NCBI RefSeq assembly: GCF_003202405.1
Contig: NZ_QJHL01000004.1
Span: 372,001-436,000 of the forward strand
Direction of reading: 5' to 3'
Source: Flavobacterium hydrophilum
Lineage (GTDB): Bacteria > Bacteroidota > Bacteroidia > Flavobacteriales > Flavobacteriaceae
Length of the DNA stretch: 64,000 nt
Shown: piece after piece, positions 49,885-58,617 of the stretch
How the letters are laid out: the number at the start of each line of letters is the position of its first letter
Position numbering within the stretch: position 1 is the stretch's first letter
Notes under the pieces: generated by a model
The model's database searches: none
Told to the model about the DNA's origin: nothing
Seen by the model: the letters and a program-made list of their open reading frames with translations, nothing else
Position numbers and translations under genes: made by a program

Positions 49885-52374
49885 CTAATCCAACACATTC
49901 AAAATCTTCAAGCCAAATACAACTCCATTCTGCTGAATTCCGCCTTGATAAGAATGAACATAATCAACTCTAAACAATTTAAATTTCCCAAAGCCTAAAT
50001 TGTCTAACCCAATTGTAAATTCTGTATAAGGTTTTCTGTCCGGAATTGACAACGAGTGAAATCCAATATTCATGGTTGATTTTAAAAGATTGATCAGCGG
50101 AATTTTATTGGTTACAAATCCCATGTCGTTGTGTTCCAAATGCATTTCGAAATAACTGTCGTTTGTACTGTTGGAATAATAAGGCATTAAATTGAAAACA
50201 TTCAAATAACGTTCTGTTGTACCGATATGTGTCTGGTTTCCGTTAAAATGCCTGTAATCTATAAAAGCAATATTTTCGGCATTGAAGAATTTTCCGGCTC
50301 TGAAATTTGTTCCCAAAATCCCTTTATTTCCCAATGATAAATCATATTGAACGGAAGCACCAACTCTTTCGAATTCATATTTTTTCTCATTCGCAGCAAA
50401 GGCTTTCTCAAATGCTAAAAATACAGTTGGGTATTTTTCGTTTTTAACATTGAATCTTCCATCAGGTCTTGAAATGTATTTATTTCCAAAGTTGATTCGT
50501 GCGCTCACTGTGGTTTTGAATAAGTGATGTAGATCAAAAGCGGGAGTTATAAAGTCATTTGGTGCCAACGGATTATTAGACGAATAAACATCATCTTTTT
50601 TAAAGAAAGCATAATCAGTTGTGTTGAAAAGTGGTTTTCGCTGTTCGTAAGCAATTTTGGCGTTGAGGTTTATTCCGTTTGCAACATCCTGACCGTAGTT
50701 AATTTGGGCGAACTCCAAATTGTACAATTTTATGTAATTGTCTTTAAAAAACAAAGAACTTATAGAGTTGATAAATTTTGTAATAGGTTCGGCTCCGTTA
50801 ACCTGAGCAGTTTTTGTTCCTCCTGAAGCCCAGATTGACGCATAATTGATGTTGTTGAAACGATGGCTGAATTCTCCGGTTACACGCAGGCGTTCGTCTG
50901 AAAAACCATAATTGAAGGTTGTACTTATTGATGTACTTTTTCCTTTTTCTTCATTCCATTTTTTAAATGAAAAACCAGAATCTAAGTTGAAACCCTGAAC
51001 AGTATTAAAACTTAAAGAACTTAGATTTAACAGACCTTTATAGTCAAATGAATATTTTTTGAAAGTGTTTTTGTAATCGTACCCCATTAAAATATCCCAA
51101 ATTTTGAATTTGTTGTTTTTAGCATCAATTGAATCCATGTATTTTCTGGATTTTCTAATGATTTGCAGACTGTCTTTTTTGGTGTAATCTGTACTTTCTT
51201 CAATAGTCAAAGGAATCGGACGTATTTCATTCCAAAACGCATTATCTTTTTTGTTGGCATTGGTTTCAAAAGCTACAATTTCATTTCCAAAAGTTTTCTT
51301 TTCGAAGGAAGCAGGGAATTCATAATTAGAATAAACATAATTGAAGTTTCCGGAGAACTTTATTCCAAAAAATCCGGCGTTAAACGAAAGTGTCTGAGCA
51401 TTTTTCGACCAGATTTTATTGGCAGAATTATAACTGAAGCTCTGTTTTAAGCTCATTATTTCGGTAAATTCATTTTTCATTCGATAGCCTTTAATGTCTA
51501 AGTCTATGGCATAAATGGCAAAACTATCGTCAACTATATAAATGTAACCTTCAAAAACAGGTTCTTTATCACGTTTAGGGGTTACTTTAATTTTATTAAT
51601 CTGTTGTTTGTTATCATTAAAAAAAGTGCCTTCCAGTTTGTATTTGTAGTAACTGAAAGCATTGTCAGCAATAGGTGAGATGAGTTTTACGTCGAAATCT
51701 AGTGTGTTGTCATAAAAATCATAAGTAGATAAAGCAGCGGTATTGTAGCTGTAGCCTCTATTGTTTCCTGAGATTTTAGAGGCTATTATTTTCTCCTTTA
51801 GCTTATCTGGTTTTTCAAAAGTGATTTTCGAAATGGTTTCAGAAAGATATAAGATCCCGGTTCCGGTTGAATCTAAATTAGATGCCATATCTTCGCCAAG
51901 ATCTACTTTTTGACCCAGAATTTTTTTAGGAAGATCTTTTACTTTAAACATTCCTTTCGAATAAAAGTCGGCAGTATAACGTCCTGTTTTGTCTGAGTTT
52001 TCCTTTTTGTTTGCTATAGCGCTTTTTATGATTGCATCTGCAGGATTGTTTTTTGAATCAATAATGACTTCATTTAAAGTAAAACTTTCTTCTGACATTT
52101 TCACGTCGAGAGTTACTGTTTTTGAATCTGAAGCTACAGAAAGCTTTTGAGTTTTGAAGCCCAGGTACTGAAAAATGATTTTGTTTTTGCCCGGTTCTTT
52201 TACATTCAGTTGATATTTTCCCTGCTCATTTGATGTTGTTCCGAAATACGTGTTTTCTTCAAAGACAGAAACAAACGGTAAAGGATTTCCTTTTTCATCG
52301 GTTATGGTTCCTTTGATTTGGGCGAAATTTGAAAGTGAAAAAAATAAAAAGGCGAATAAAGTATAGTTTTTCAT
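49885..52374 (-). CDS. DUF5686 outer membrane protein with carboxypeptidase-like regulatory domain
   Basis: The ATG at 52374 (MKNYTLFAFLFFSLSNFAQ) begins a signal peptide and is taken as the start; an upstream ATG at 52473 would overlap aroQ and lose the signal. A CarboxypepD_reg-like domain follows (IKGTITDEKGNPLPFVSVFE), then a long DUF5686 region that is beta-rich and ends in barrel-type strands (VHSYQGGIQQNGVVFGLKIL). Probably an outer-membrane beta-barrel; role unknown. 829 residues. Confidence 0.85.
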   Translation of the reverse strand: MKNYTLFAFLFFSLSNFAQIKGTITDEKGNPLPFVSVFEENTYFGTTSNEQGKYQLNVKEPGKNKIIFQYLGFKTQKLSVASDSKTVTLDVKMSEESFTLNEVIIDSKNNPADAIIKSAIANKKENSDKTGRYTADFYSKGMFKVKDLPKKILGQKVDLGEDMASNLDSTGTGILYLSETISKITFEKPDKLKEKIIASKISGNNRGYSYNTAALSTYDFYDNTLDFDVKLISPIADNAFSYYKYKLEGTFFNDNKQQINKIKVTPKRDKEPVFEGYIYIVDDSFAIYAIDLDIKGYRMKNEFTEIMSLKQSFSYNSANKIWSKNAQTLSFNAGFFGIKFSGNFNYVYSNYEFPASFEKKTFGNEIVAFETNANKKDNAFWNEIRPIPLTIEESTDYTKKDSLQIIRKSRKYMDSIDAKNNKFKIWDILMGYDYKNTFKKYSFDYKGLLNLSSLSFNTVQGFNLDSGFSFKKWNEEKGKSTSISTTFNYGFSDERLRVTGEFSHRFNNINYASIWASGGTKTAQVNGAEPITKFINSISSLFFKDNYIKLYNLEFAQINYGQDVANGINLNAKIAYEQRKPLFNTTDYAFFKKDDVYSSNNPLAPNDFITPAFDLHHLFKTTVSARINFGNKYISRPDGRFNVKNEKYPTVFLAFEKAFAANEKKYEFERVGASVQYDLSLGNKGILGTNFRAGKFFNAENIAFIDYRHFNGNQTHIGTTERYLNVFNLMPYYSNSTNDSYFEMHLEHNDMGFVTNKIPLINLLKSTMNIGFHSLSIPDRKPYTEFTIGLDNLGFGKFKLFRVDYVHSYQGGIQQNGVVFGLKILNVLD

Positions 52375-52444
52375 GAAAGTAGTTTCTCTCACAAAAATAA
52401 AATAAGTTAAAAACGAGCTTATTAATAATTTGTTAAATAACGTT

Positions 52445-52858
52445 TTACAGGAATGACTGAATCGCCAATTCATAGCTTTTTAATCCAAAACCTAAAATAA
52501 CACCTTTTGCATTTCCAGATAAATAGGATTGATGTCTGAAACTTTCACGAGCATAAGTATTCGAAATATGAACTTCAATAACCGGAGTTGTTACAGCTTT
52601 CATAGCATCTCCCAATCCAATTGAAGTATGCGTATAAGCACCTGCATTCAAAATAATTCCGTCAAATGTAAAACCAACTTCCTGAATTTTTCCAATCAGT
52701 TCGCCTTCAATATTGCTTTGGTAGTAAGAAAGTTCAACGTTTGGGAATTTTTGTTTCAGTATCTCAAAATAATCTTCAAAGGTTTGGCTTCCGTAAACTT
52801 CAGGTTCACGTTTTCCTAATAAATTTAAATTTGGGCCGTTGATAATACAGATTTTCAT
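52445..52858 (-). CDS. aroQ: 3-dehydroquinate dehydratase, type II
   Basis: 137 residues, dodecameric type II enzyme. MKICIINGPNLNLLGKREPE holds the catalytic Tyr-loop region (PEVYGSQTFEDY), GIILNAGAYTHTSIGLGDAM the Asn/His site, and EVHISNTYARESFRHQSYLS the conserved His. Third step of the shikimate pathway. Located 70 bp before the DUF5686 gene start. Confidence 0.97.
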   Translation of the reverse strand: MKICIINGPNLNLLGKREPEVYGSQTFEDYFEILKQKFPNVELSYYQSNIEGELIGKIQEVGFTFDGIILNAGAYTHTSIGLGDAMKAVTTPVIEVHISNTYARESFRHQSYLSGNAKGVILGFGLKSYELAIQSFL

Positions 52859-52934
52859 AATGCAATTTTAATTAAGTACATAGGATTTCATTTTACATTT
52901 CACTGAAATCATTTTACAAACAGTGTAAAAATAA

Positions 52935-52966
52935 AAAAACCGTTCTAATTAACAGAACGGTTTTTA
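52935..52966. terminator. Intrinsic terminator between porin-like gene and aroQ
   Basis: Stem AAAAAACCGTTCT / AGAACGGTTTTT with an 8-nt loop; A and T tracts support use by the minus-strand barrel gene. Confidence 0.85.
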
Positions 52967-52986
52967 TAAAACTATGTGATATTATT

Positions 52987-53544
52987 TTAAAATAGGAATC
53001 CGGCAGACAATTGTATAGTTGAATTTTTAACATCAGCATTTTTTGTAGCATCTGTCAATCCTAAGCCATAACGGCCCTGGATAAAAAAGTTTTCCGTAAT
53101 TTTAAATCCTAACCCGGCATTAACACCAAATTCGAAAGTTTCTGCGTCCTCAAAATCAACGTTATCTTTTTCACTTAATAAAAATGAAGCTTGTGGTCCA
53201 ACTTCAAGACTAAAAGAATCAGTTAAGTAAAACTTAGCCATTACTGGTATAGACAAATACCCTAATTCATTTTTAAACTCGTCAACAGCATTTTTGTATG
53301 TAGCACCTTGAGTCGAATACAACAGCTCTGGCTGAACAGCAAATCGATCCAGTAATTTAATTTCTGCTACTAAACCAGCATGATAACTGGTAATACCTTC
53401 TTTATCAATTCCAGGTGCATCTGTGGCATCTCCTGTTTGATTTGCAAAGTTAACCCCTGCTTTAACCCCGATTTTTAATAACTGTGCCTGAATTGATGCT
53501 GATGTGGCGATGAATAAAACCACCGCTAAAAATACTTTTTTCAT
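52987..53544 (-). CDS. Small outer membrane beta-barrel protein (porin family)
   Basis: The ATG at 53544 (MKKVFLAVVLFIATSASIQA) opens a signal peptide; an upstream in-frame ATG is not used. 185 residues, eight-strand OmpX/PorT-like barrel pattern: KIGVKAGVNFANQTGDATDA, AEIKLLDRFAVQPELLYSTQ, YLSIPVMAKFYLTDSFSLEV, terminal NSTIQLSAGFLF. Paralog of three barrels on the opposite strand. Role unknown. Confidence 0.88.
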   Translation of the reverse strand: MKKVFLAVVLFIATSASIQAQLLKIGVKAGVNFANQTGDATDAPGIDKEGITSYHAGLVAEIKLLDRFAVQPELLYSTQGATYKNAVDEFKNELGYLSIPVMAKFYLTDSFSLEVGPQASFLLSEKDNVDFEDAETFEFGVNAGLGFKITENFFIQGRYGLGLTDATKNADVKNSTIQLSAGFLF

Positions 53545-53899
53545 AATGTTAATATTTAAGATTCGATTATTGCAAATTAACATAAAATAAAACTCATTTT
53601 ATTTATAATTATTGTTGTTGAAGTTTCATGATTTCCATTTTTTTGATACGAATTTTAACAAGAAACACATCTAGTTTATTATGCAACGAAAGAATTTTAC
53701 TAATAATTGTAGTTTCTGTTTACTCACTGTTTTTAGTGATATTTAAAAATGTAATCATTTGATTTTTAGTTTTTTGATAAATTTAACAGGATTTTTTTAA
53801 CGTTTTTTTTGAATTATTTTAGAATATTATTTGGTTTGTTAGTGTGAAATAATATAGATTTGTCCTACTAAATAATCTATTAATTTATCAAAAAAAAAA
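53545..53899. other. Divergent intergenic region between barrel genes
   Basis: 355 bp, very AT-rich. The only recognised element is the + strand promoter at 53830-53862. On the minus strand, TTAATTTG around 53573-53580 is one base from a -7 consensus for the minus-strand barrel gene. Confidence 0.4.
53830..53862 (+). promoter_or_regulatory. Promoter of the first + strand barrel gene
   Basis: TTTG (53830-53833) and TAGATTTG (53855-53862) at 21-bp spacing, 37 bp before the ATG. Confidence 0.6.
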
Positions 53900-54421
53900 A
53901 TGAAAAAAATTATTTTATCAATGATTGCGATTTTAGCATTTGGTTTTGCAAATGCACAAGGAGTTAAATTTGGTGTTAAAGCTGGTCTTAACAACACAAA
54001 CTTGACAGGAGATGTTGATACTGACGCAAAAACTAGCTTTTATGTTGGTGGTTTAGTTGATTTTGCAGTATCTGAAAAATTCCACGTTCAACCTGAGCTT
54101 TTGTACTCTAATGAAGGTGCTGATGATGATGCAGGAATTAGCTACTTAAGATTACCAGTAATGGCTAAATATTATGTTGCTGAAGGATTTTCTTTGCAAG
54201 CAGGTCCTGAATTAGCTTTTAAAGTTGGAACAGAAGAAGATGAAGTAGATGAGGTAACAAAATCTATTGACTTTGCTTTAGGATTTGGAGCTGGTTATGA
54301 ATTGACTAATGGTCTTTTCTTTGATGCTAGGTATAATTTAGGTTTAGGTAACATCAGTGATGCTGACGGTTTTGATCTTGGTAACACAGGATTCCAAGTT
54401 GGTTTAGGATACAGATTCTAA
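53900..54421 (+). CDS. Small outer membrane beta-barrel protein (porin family)
   Basis: 173 residues. Signal peptide ends FANAQ. Barrel repeats: VKFGVKAGLNNTNLTGDVDT, VDFAVSEKFHVQPELLYSNE, LRLPVMAKYYVAEGFSLQAG and terminal GFQVGLGYRF. Paralog of the genes at 52987 (-), 54503 and 55323. An unspecified outer-membrane role is inferred. Confidence 0.88.
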   Translation: MKKIILSMIAILAFGFANAQGVKFGVKAGLNNTNLTGDVDTDAKTSFYVGGLVDFAVSEKFHVQPELLYSNEGADDDAGISYLRLPVMAKYYVAEGFSLQAGPELAFKVGTEEDEVDEVTKSIDFALGFGAGYELTNGLFFDARYNLGLGNISDADGFDLGNTGFQVGLGYRF

Positions 54422-54442
54422 TATCTTCTTAATATATTTTAT

Positions 54443-54472
54443 AAAAACCTTCCCTAATCGGAAGGTTTTTTT
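54443..54472 (+). terminator. Intrinsic terminator, AACCTTCC type, first copy
   Basis: AAAACCTTCCCTAATCGGAAGGTTTT followed by T tract. Near-identical hairpins follow the next two barrel genes. Confidence 0.9.
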
Positions 54473-54502
54473 TAGTTCAATTATTAATTAAATATAACAT
54501 AA

Positions 54503-55123
54503 ATGAAAAAAAATATTTTACTTATTGCAATAGTTTTTGTGTTTGGATTGGCAAATGCACAAAAAGCTAAATTTGGAATAAAAGCAGGAATGAATATTTC
54601 TAATTGGGCGGGTGATACAGACGGAATGGATGTAAAATCTAAAATAGGTTTTAATGTCGGTGGTTTTGCAGAAATTAAACTATCTGATAAATTTGCTATT
54701 CAGCCTGAACTTTTATATTCTGCTCAGGGTATGAAACTGGATAATATACCATTGGAAATAGAGGGAAGTGATTATTCAGTAGATTCTACATTTAAATTGG
54801 ATTATATCAATATACCTGTAATGTTTAAGTTTTATGTTGCTGAAAAATTTAATCTCGAAGCAGGTCCGCAAGTTGGCTTTTTAACATCAGCAAAGGTAAA
54901 AGTAACTGTTGATGGGCTTGGCTCCTCAACTGAAAGTGTAAAAGAAAATTTTGAATCTGTTGATTTTGGTTTGAACTTTGGAGCAGGATATTATTTTACA
55001 GAACATTTTTTTGCTAGCGCCAGATATAATTTAGGTTTGTCTAATATTGCAAAAACAGAAGAAGGAGAAAATGCAACAATTAATAATAGCGTTTTCTCAT
55101 TGAATGTTGGATATAAATTTTAA
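54503..55123 (+). CDS. Small outer membrane beta-barrel protein (porin family)
   Basis: 206 residues. Signal peptide ends LANAQ. Barrel pattern KAKFGIKAGMNISNWAGDTD, AEIKLSDKFAIQPELLYSAQ, YINIPVMFKFYVAEKFNLEA, end NSVFSLNVGYKF. Closest in layout to the minus-strand paralog at 52987. Own terminator. Confidence 0.88.
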   Translation: MKKNILLIAIVFVFGLANAQKAKFGIKAGMNISNWAGDTDGMDVKSKIGFNVGGFAEIKLSDKFAIQPELLYSAQGMKLDNIPLEIEGSDYSVDSTFKLDYINIPVMFKFYVAEKFNLEAGPQVGFLTSAKVKVTVDGLGSSTESVKENFESVDFGLNFGAGYYFTEHFFASARYNLGLSNIAKTEEGENATINNSVFSLNVGYKF

Positions 55124-55146
55124 TGTTTTCTTTTGATAGATTTAGT

Positions 55147-55177
55147 AAAACCTTCCATAATCAGGAAGGTTTTTTTA
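55147..55177 (+). terminator. Intrinsic terminator, AACCTTCC type, second copy
   Basis: AAAACCTTCCATAATCAGGAAGGTTT followed by T7. Same design as at 54443 and 55932. Confidence 0.9.
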
Positions 55178-55255
55178 TAAATATTTTCTTAATTATTTGA
55201 AAGATAGTGTATTGGCTATTGCTTAATGTTTTATCGTATTTTTTTTACAAATTTA

Positions 55256-55288
55256 TTTGGTTTGTAAAAGCTAAATAGCATATTTTTG
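55256..55288 (+). promoter_or_regulatory. Promoter of the third + strand barrel gene
   Basis: TTTG (55256-55259) and TATTTTTG (55281-55288, perfect TAnnTTTG) with 21-bp spacing, 34 bp before the ATG. Confidence 0.65.
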
Positions 55289-55322
55289 CGCCATTAATTT
55301 AATATTATAATTTAAAAAAAAA

Positions 55323-55910
55323 ATGAAAAAAATTGTTTTATCAATGGTTGCTGTTTTAGCATTTGGATTTGCTAATGCACAAGAGTCTACAGGATCAAAA
55401 GGATTTTCTAAAGGAGACGTTTTTATTTCTGGTTCAGTTGGGATTGCTTCTGAAAAAACTGGAGATGAGAAAACTTCAGGATTTACAATTGAACCAAAAG
55501 TTGGTTTCTTTGTGACGGAAAATATTGCAATTGGTGGAAAATTAGGTTTTGGTTCTTTGAAAGCTGAAAACGGTGGTGGAGATACTGAGGATTTAGCAAC
55601 ATTAACTGTTGGAGCTTTTGGTAGATATTACTTTACTCCAGCTTCTGATTTTTCTTTATTTGGAGAACTTGGTGTTGATTACAGCTCAATAGATGATAAA
55701 TTAGATGATTTTAAAGCAAATGAAATTGGTGCTAACTTAGGTTTAGGTTTAAGCTATTTTGTATCTAGTAATTTTGCTATCGAAGCTACTTGGGCTGGAT
55801 TAGGTTACACTACAAATGATAATGGAGGGGACGGAGCAGAAAAAACGAATTCTTTTGGTTTAAATGCTGATTTAAGTTCAATAAACTTTGGTCTTCTATA
55901 CAAATTCTAA
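55323..55910 (+). CDS. Outer membrane beta-barrel protein, OmpW/OprF-like fold
   Basis: 195 residues. The signal peptide is nearly identical in codons to that of the gene at 53900 (MVAVLAFGFANAQ), suggesting local duplication of the leader. The mature part differs: a Gly/Asp-rich start (GFSKGDVFISGSVGIASEKT), then IEPKVGFFVTENIAIGGKLG and AFGRYYFTPASDFSLFGELG, ending SSINFGLLYKF. Barrel architecture; role unknown. Confidence 0.87.
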   Translation: MKKIVLSMVAVLAFGFANAQESTGSKGFSKGDVFISGSVGIASEKTGDEKTSGFTIEPKVGFFVTENIAIGGKLGFGSLKAENGGGDTEDLATLTVGAFGRYYFTPASDFSLFGELGVDYSSIDDKLDDFKANEIGANLGLGLSYFVSSNFAIEATWAGLGYTTNDNGGDGAEKTNSFGLNADLSSINFGLLYKF

Positions 55911-55931
55911 TTTGTAATTAAATTTATATTT

Positions 55932-55962
55932 AAAACCTTCCCTAATCAGGAAGGTTTTTTTA
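55932..55962 (+). terminator. Intrinsic terminator, AACCTTCC type, third copy
   Basis: AAAACCTTCCCTAATCAGGAAGGTTT followed by T7, 22 bp after the barrel stop and 29 bp before the recombinase start. Confidence 0.9.
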
Positions 55963-55990
55963 TGCTCAAAAAATATGTTACTTTGTAAAT

Positions 55991-56887
55991 ATGAATTGGA
56001 AAACTTACATAAAACATTATCAGTCGTATTTGCGGATTGAAAGAGGTCTTTCTAAAAATACAATCGAAAATTACAGTTTCGATATTGAACGTTTGTGTCT
56101 TTTTTTAGAAGCTAATCAAATAGAGGTGTCTCCAATAAAAATATCAGATGAAACGGTTCAGCAATTTATTTATTCAGTTTCAAAAGAAGTTAATCCACGT
56201 TCTCAGGCTCGGATTATTTCCGGACTAAAAAGTTTTTTTAATTATTTAGTTTTTGAAGATTACCGAACAGATACACCACTGGAATTAATTGAAGCTCCCA
56301 AAACGGGGCGAAAATTGCCGGATACATTGTCAGTTGAAGAAATTGATAATCTGATTGGGGCTATTGATTTAAGTTCAAACGAAGGCGAGAGAAACAGGGC
56401 CATGTTGGAAACTTTATACGGCTGTGGTCTTCGTGTTTCGGAGTTAGTGACTTTAAAGATTTCAGACCTGTTTTTTGACGAAGGATTTATAAAAATTACC
56501 GGAAAGGGAAATAAAGAGCGTTTTGTTCCTATTGGTAAGTATACCCAAAAATATATCGCTATTTATCAAAAGGAAGTCCGTATCCATTTAAAAATAAAAA
56601 AAGGTCATGAAGATACCTTATTTTTAAACCGTCGGGGAAATCAGCTTACACGTGCCATGATTTTTACTATCATTAAGGATTTAGCTGTCAGGATAAATTT
56701 GAACAAAAATATAAGTCCGCATACTTTAAGGCATTCTTTTGCTACTCATTTACTGGAAAACGGTGCCGATTTGCGTTCCATTCAATTGATGCTTGGGCAC
56801 GAGTCAATAACAACCACCGAAATCTACGTTCACTTAGATAGAAGTTACTTAAAAGAGGTAATGCATTCTTTTCATCCCAGAAGATAA
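55991..56887 (+). CDS. xerD: Site-specific tyrosine recombinase XerD-like
   Basis: 298 residues, the Xer size. N-terminal SAM-like domain (YLRIERGLSKNTIENYSFDI), then the catalytic domain: Arg in CGLRVSELVTL, Lys in ITGKGNKERFVP, HTLRHSFATHLL (His/Arg), GHESITTTEIYVHLD (His and Tyr nucleophile). It resolves chromosome dimers at dif with XerC. In Bacteroidota a single xerD-type gene is usual near aroQ. Assignment as XerD rather than XerC is by overall likeness only. Confidence 0.92.
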   Translation: MNWKTYIKHYQSYLRIERGLSKNTIENYSFDIERLCLFLEANQIEVSPIKISDETVQQFIYSVSKEVNPRSQARIISGLKSFFNYLVFEDYRTDTPLELIEAPKTGRKLPDTLSVEEIDNLIGAIDLSSNEGERNRAMLETLYGCGLRVSELVTLKISDLFFDEGFIKITGKGNKERFVPIGKYTQKYIAIYQKEVRIHLKIKKGHEDTLFLNRRGNQLTRAMIFTIIKDLAVRINLNKNISPHTLRHSFATHLLENGADLRSIQLMLGHESITTTEIYVHLDRSYLKEVMHSFHPRR

Positions 56888-57020
56888 TTTTTTTCAGAAA
56901 AGTTAGTTATTAGTAGTAACTTTCTTTAAAAAAGAATACCTTGTAATAAGGGATAATTCTTTTGAAAGAAAGTTCCCTGCGCCCAAATTTAAGTGACTGC
57001 TCAAACTTACACAAGGAATT

Positions 57021-58544
57021 ATGGTTTTTGATTTGTATAAAAATGAAGACTGCAATAATGTAAATGATTTTTATAAAAAATTGTTTGCAGAAATTCCTGA
57101 TTTGATTTTTCAGATTATCATCGATGTTGATAATAATTATTCGTTTCCATTATTTAGTAAATCAATTGAAGAAATATTTGAATTAAATTCGGATGATTTT
57201 TCAAATGATATTAAATCTGCTATTACTGAAAGAGTTCATCCTTTAGATCGCGATTTGTTTTTTCAGTCATTTGTAAAGGCAAAAAAACAAGTTTCCGGAT
57301 GGGAGGTCGAATTTAGGGGAATATTGCCTGAAAAAGGATTAAGATGGTTTAAAATTTCAGCTAAATCTGAATTGTCTTATGATAGTAAAGTGAGTTTTTT
57401 TGGACATCTTTCAGATATTACAGATTTAAAAGATAAAGAATTGAAGCTGCGAATTTCCGAAGAACGATTTCAATTTGCCTTAGAAGCTTCTATAACCGGT
57501 ATTTGGGATTGGGATATGCTTACAAATAAAGTCTTTTATTCTTCTTTGTCTTTGAAAATTTTAGAACTTGAATCGGCTGATGTATTTGATGATCCTGAAC
57601 GCTGGGACCAGATTGTTCATCCCGATGACTTGCCGAAGTATTATTCAGATATCCAGGATCATTTTGATAATAAAATTCCTTATTACGAAAATTATCATCG
57701 TGTAATGACTTCCAGTGGAAATTATAAGTGGATTTTAGACAGGGGAAAAGTAATTGAGCGCGATGAAGATGGAAAGCCTTTGAGGGTTACAGGAACTCAT
57801 ACTGATGTTTCTGCACAGAAAGAAAGGGAATTGGAACTTATAAAAACGATGAAATTATACAGTGAGCAAAATAGCCGATTGCTTAATTTTTCTCATATTG
57901 TTTCTCATAATTTAAGCACCCAGGCAGGTAATATAAAGTCAATTCTTGATTTTATAGATATTGATGAGAAAAAAGAAACGATTAAAGAAATGTTGGTGCA
58001 TCTTAGAACAGTTTCTAATGATTTGAATGATACAATTTTAAACTTAAATCAAATTGTTCAGATTCAGGACAATATCAATATAATTATCAAGCCATTAAAT
58101 TTGGCCAATTACATCAATAAAACGATTTCGACTATTAAAGATTTTAATTTCGAAACAACAGCAAATATTATAAACAATGTGCCGGAATATGTTACAGTAA
58201 ATTTCAATCCGGCCTATCTGGAAAGTGTTCTGCTGAATTTTGTAACAAATACGATCAGGTATGCACATCCGGACAGGGATCCTGTAGTGTTTTTTGATTA
58301 TGGTTTAGAACAAGATGGACATAAAGCTCTAAAAATTAAAGACAATGGTCTGGGAATTGATTTAGCTGCATATGGTGATTTGTTATTCGGGATGTATAAA
58401 ACTTTTCATAAACATAAAGATGCAAGAGGTATTGGTTTGTACATTACCAAAAATCAAATAGAAGCGATGAATGGAAAAGTTTTTGTAGAAAGTGAGGTTG
58501 GAGTAGGAACTACTTTTAAAATTGTTTTTAGCGACGAATTGTAA
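57021..58544 (+). CDS. PAS domain sensor histidine kinase
   Basis: 507 residues, cytoplasmic (no membrane helix seen). Two PAS/PAC units: ~15-140 (PDLIFQIIIDVDNNYSFPLF; GLRWFKISAKSELSYDSKVS) and ~150-270 (SITGIWDWDMLTNKVFYSSL; YKWILDRGKVIERDEDGKPL). Atypical histidine box SHIVSHNLSTQAGNIKSI, then an HATPase with NFVTNTIRYAHP (N box), KDNGLGIDL and ARGIGLYITKNQIEAMNG. No response regulator is adjacent, so the partner lies elsewhere. Stimulus unknown. Confidence 0.88.
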   Translation: MVFDLYKNEDCNNVNDFYKKLFAEIPDLIFQIIIDVDNNYSFPLFSKSIEEIFELNSDDFSNDIKSAITERVHPLDRDLFFQSFVKAKKQVSGWEVEFRGILPEKGLRWFKISAKSELSYDSKVSFFGHLSDITDLKDKELKLRISEERFQFALEASITGIWDWDMLTNKVFYSSLSLKILELESADVFDDPERWDQIVHPDDLPKYYSDIQDHFDNKIPYYENYHRVMTSSGNYKWILDRGKVIERDEDGKPLRVTGTHTDVSAQKERELELIKTMKLYSEQNSRLLNFSHIVSHNLSTQAGNIKSILDFIDIDEKKETIKEMLVHLRTVSNDLNDTILNLNQIVQIQDNINIIIKPLNLANYINKTISTIKDFNFETTANIINNVPEYVTVNFNPAYLESVLLNFVTNTIRYAHPDRDPVVFFDYGLEQDGHKALKIKDNGLGIDLAAYGDLLFGMYKTFHKHKDARGIGLYITKNQIEAMNGKVFVESEVGVGTTFKIVFSDEL

Positions 58545-58562
58545 TTTGGGCTAAATCAGAAA

Positions 58563-58598
58563 TAAAAAAAACTTCTCAGCAATGAGAAGTTTTTTTTA
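58563..58598. terminator. Bidirectional terminator between the histidine kinase gene and rny
   Basis: AAAAAAAACTTCTCAGCAAT then GAGAAGTTTTTTTT: stem AAAACTTCTC / GAGAAGTTTT with a 5-nt loop and A/T tracts on both sides. Confidence 0.9.
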
Positions 58599-58617
58599 GG
58601 AGTATATTTTTGTGAAT

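Noticed and set aside
52375..52473. Upstream ATG at 52473 for the DUF5686 gene
   Set aside because: It overlaps aroQ and puts a non-signal peptide in front of a clear signal sequence at 52374.
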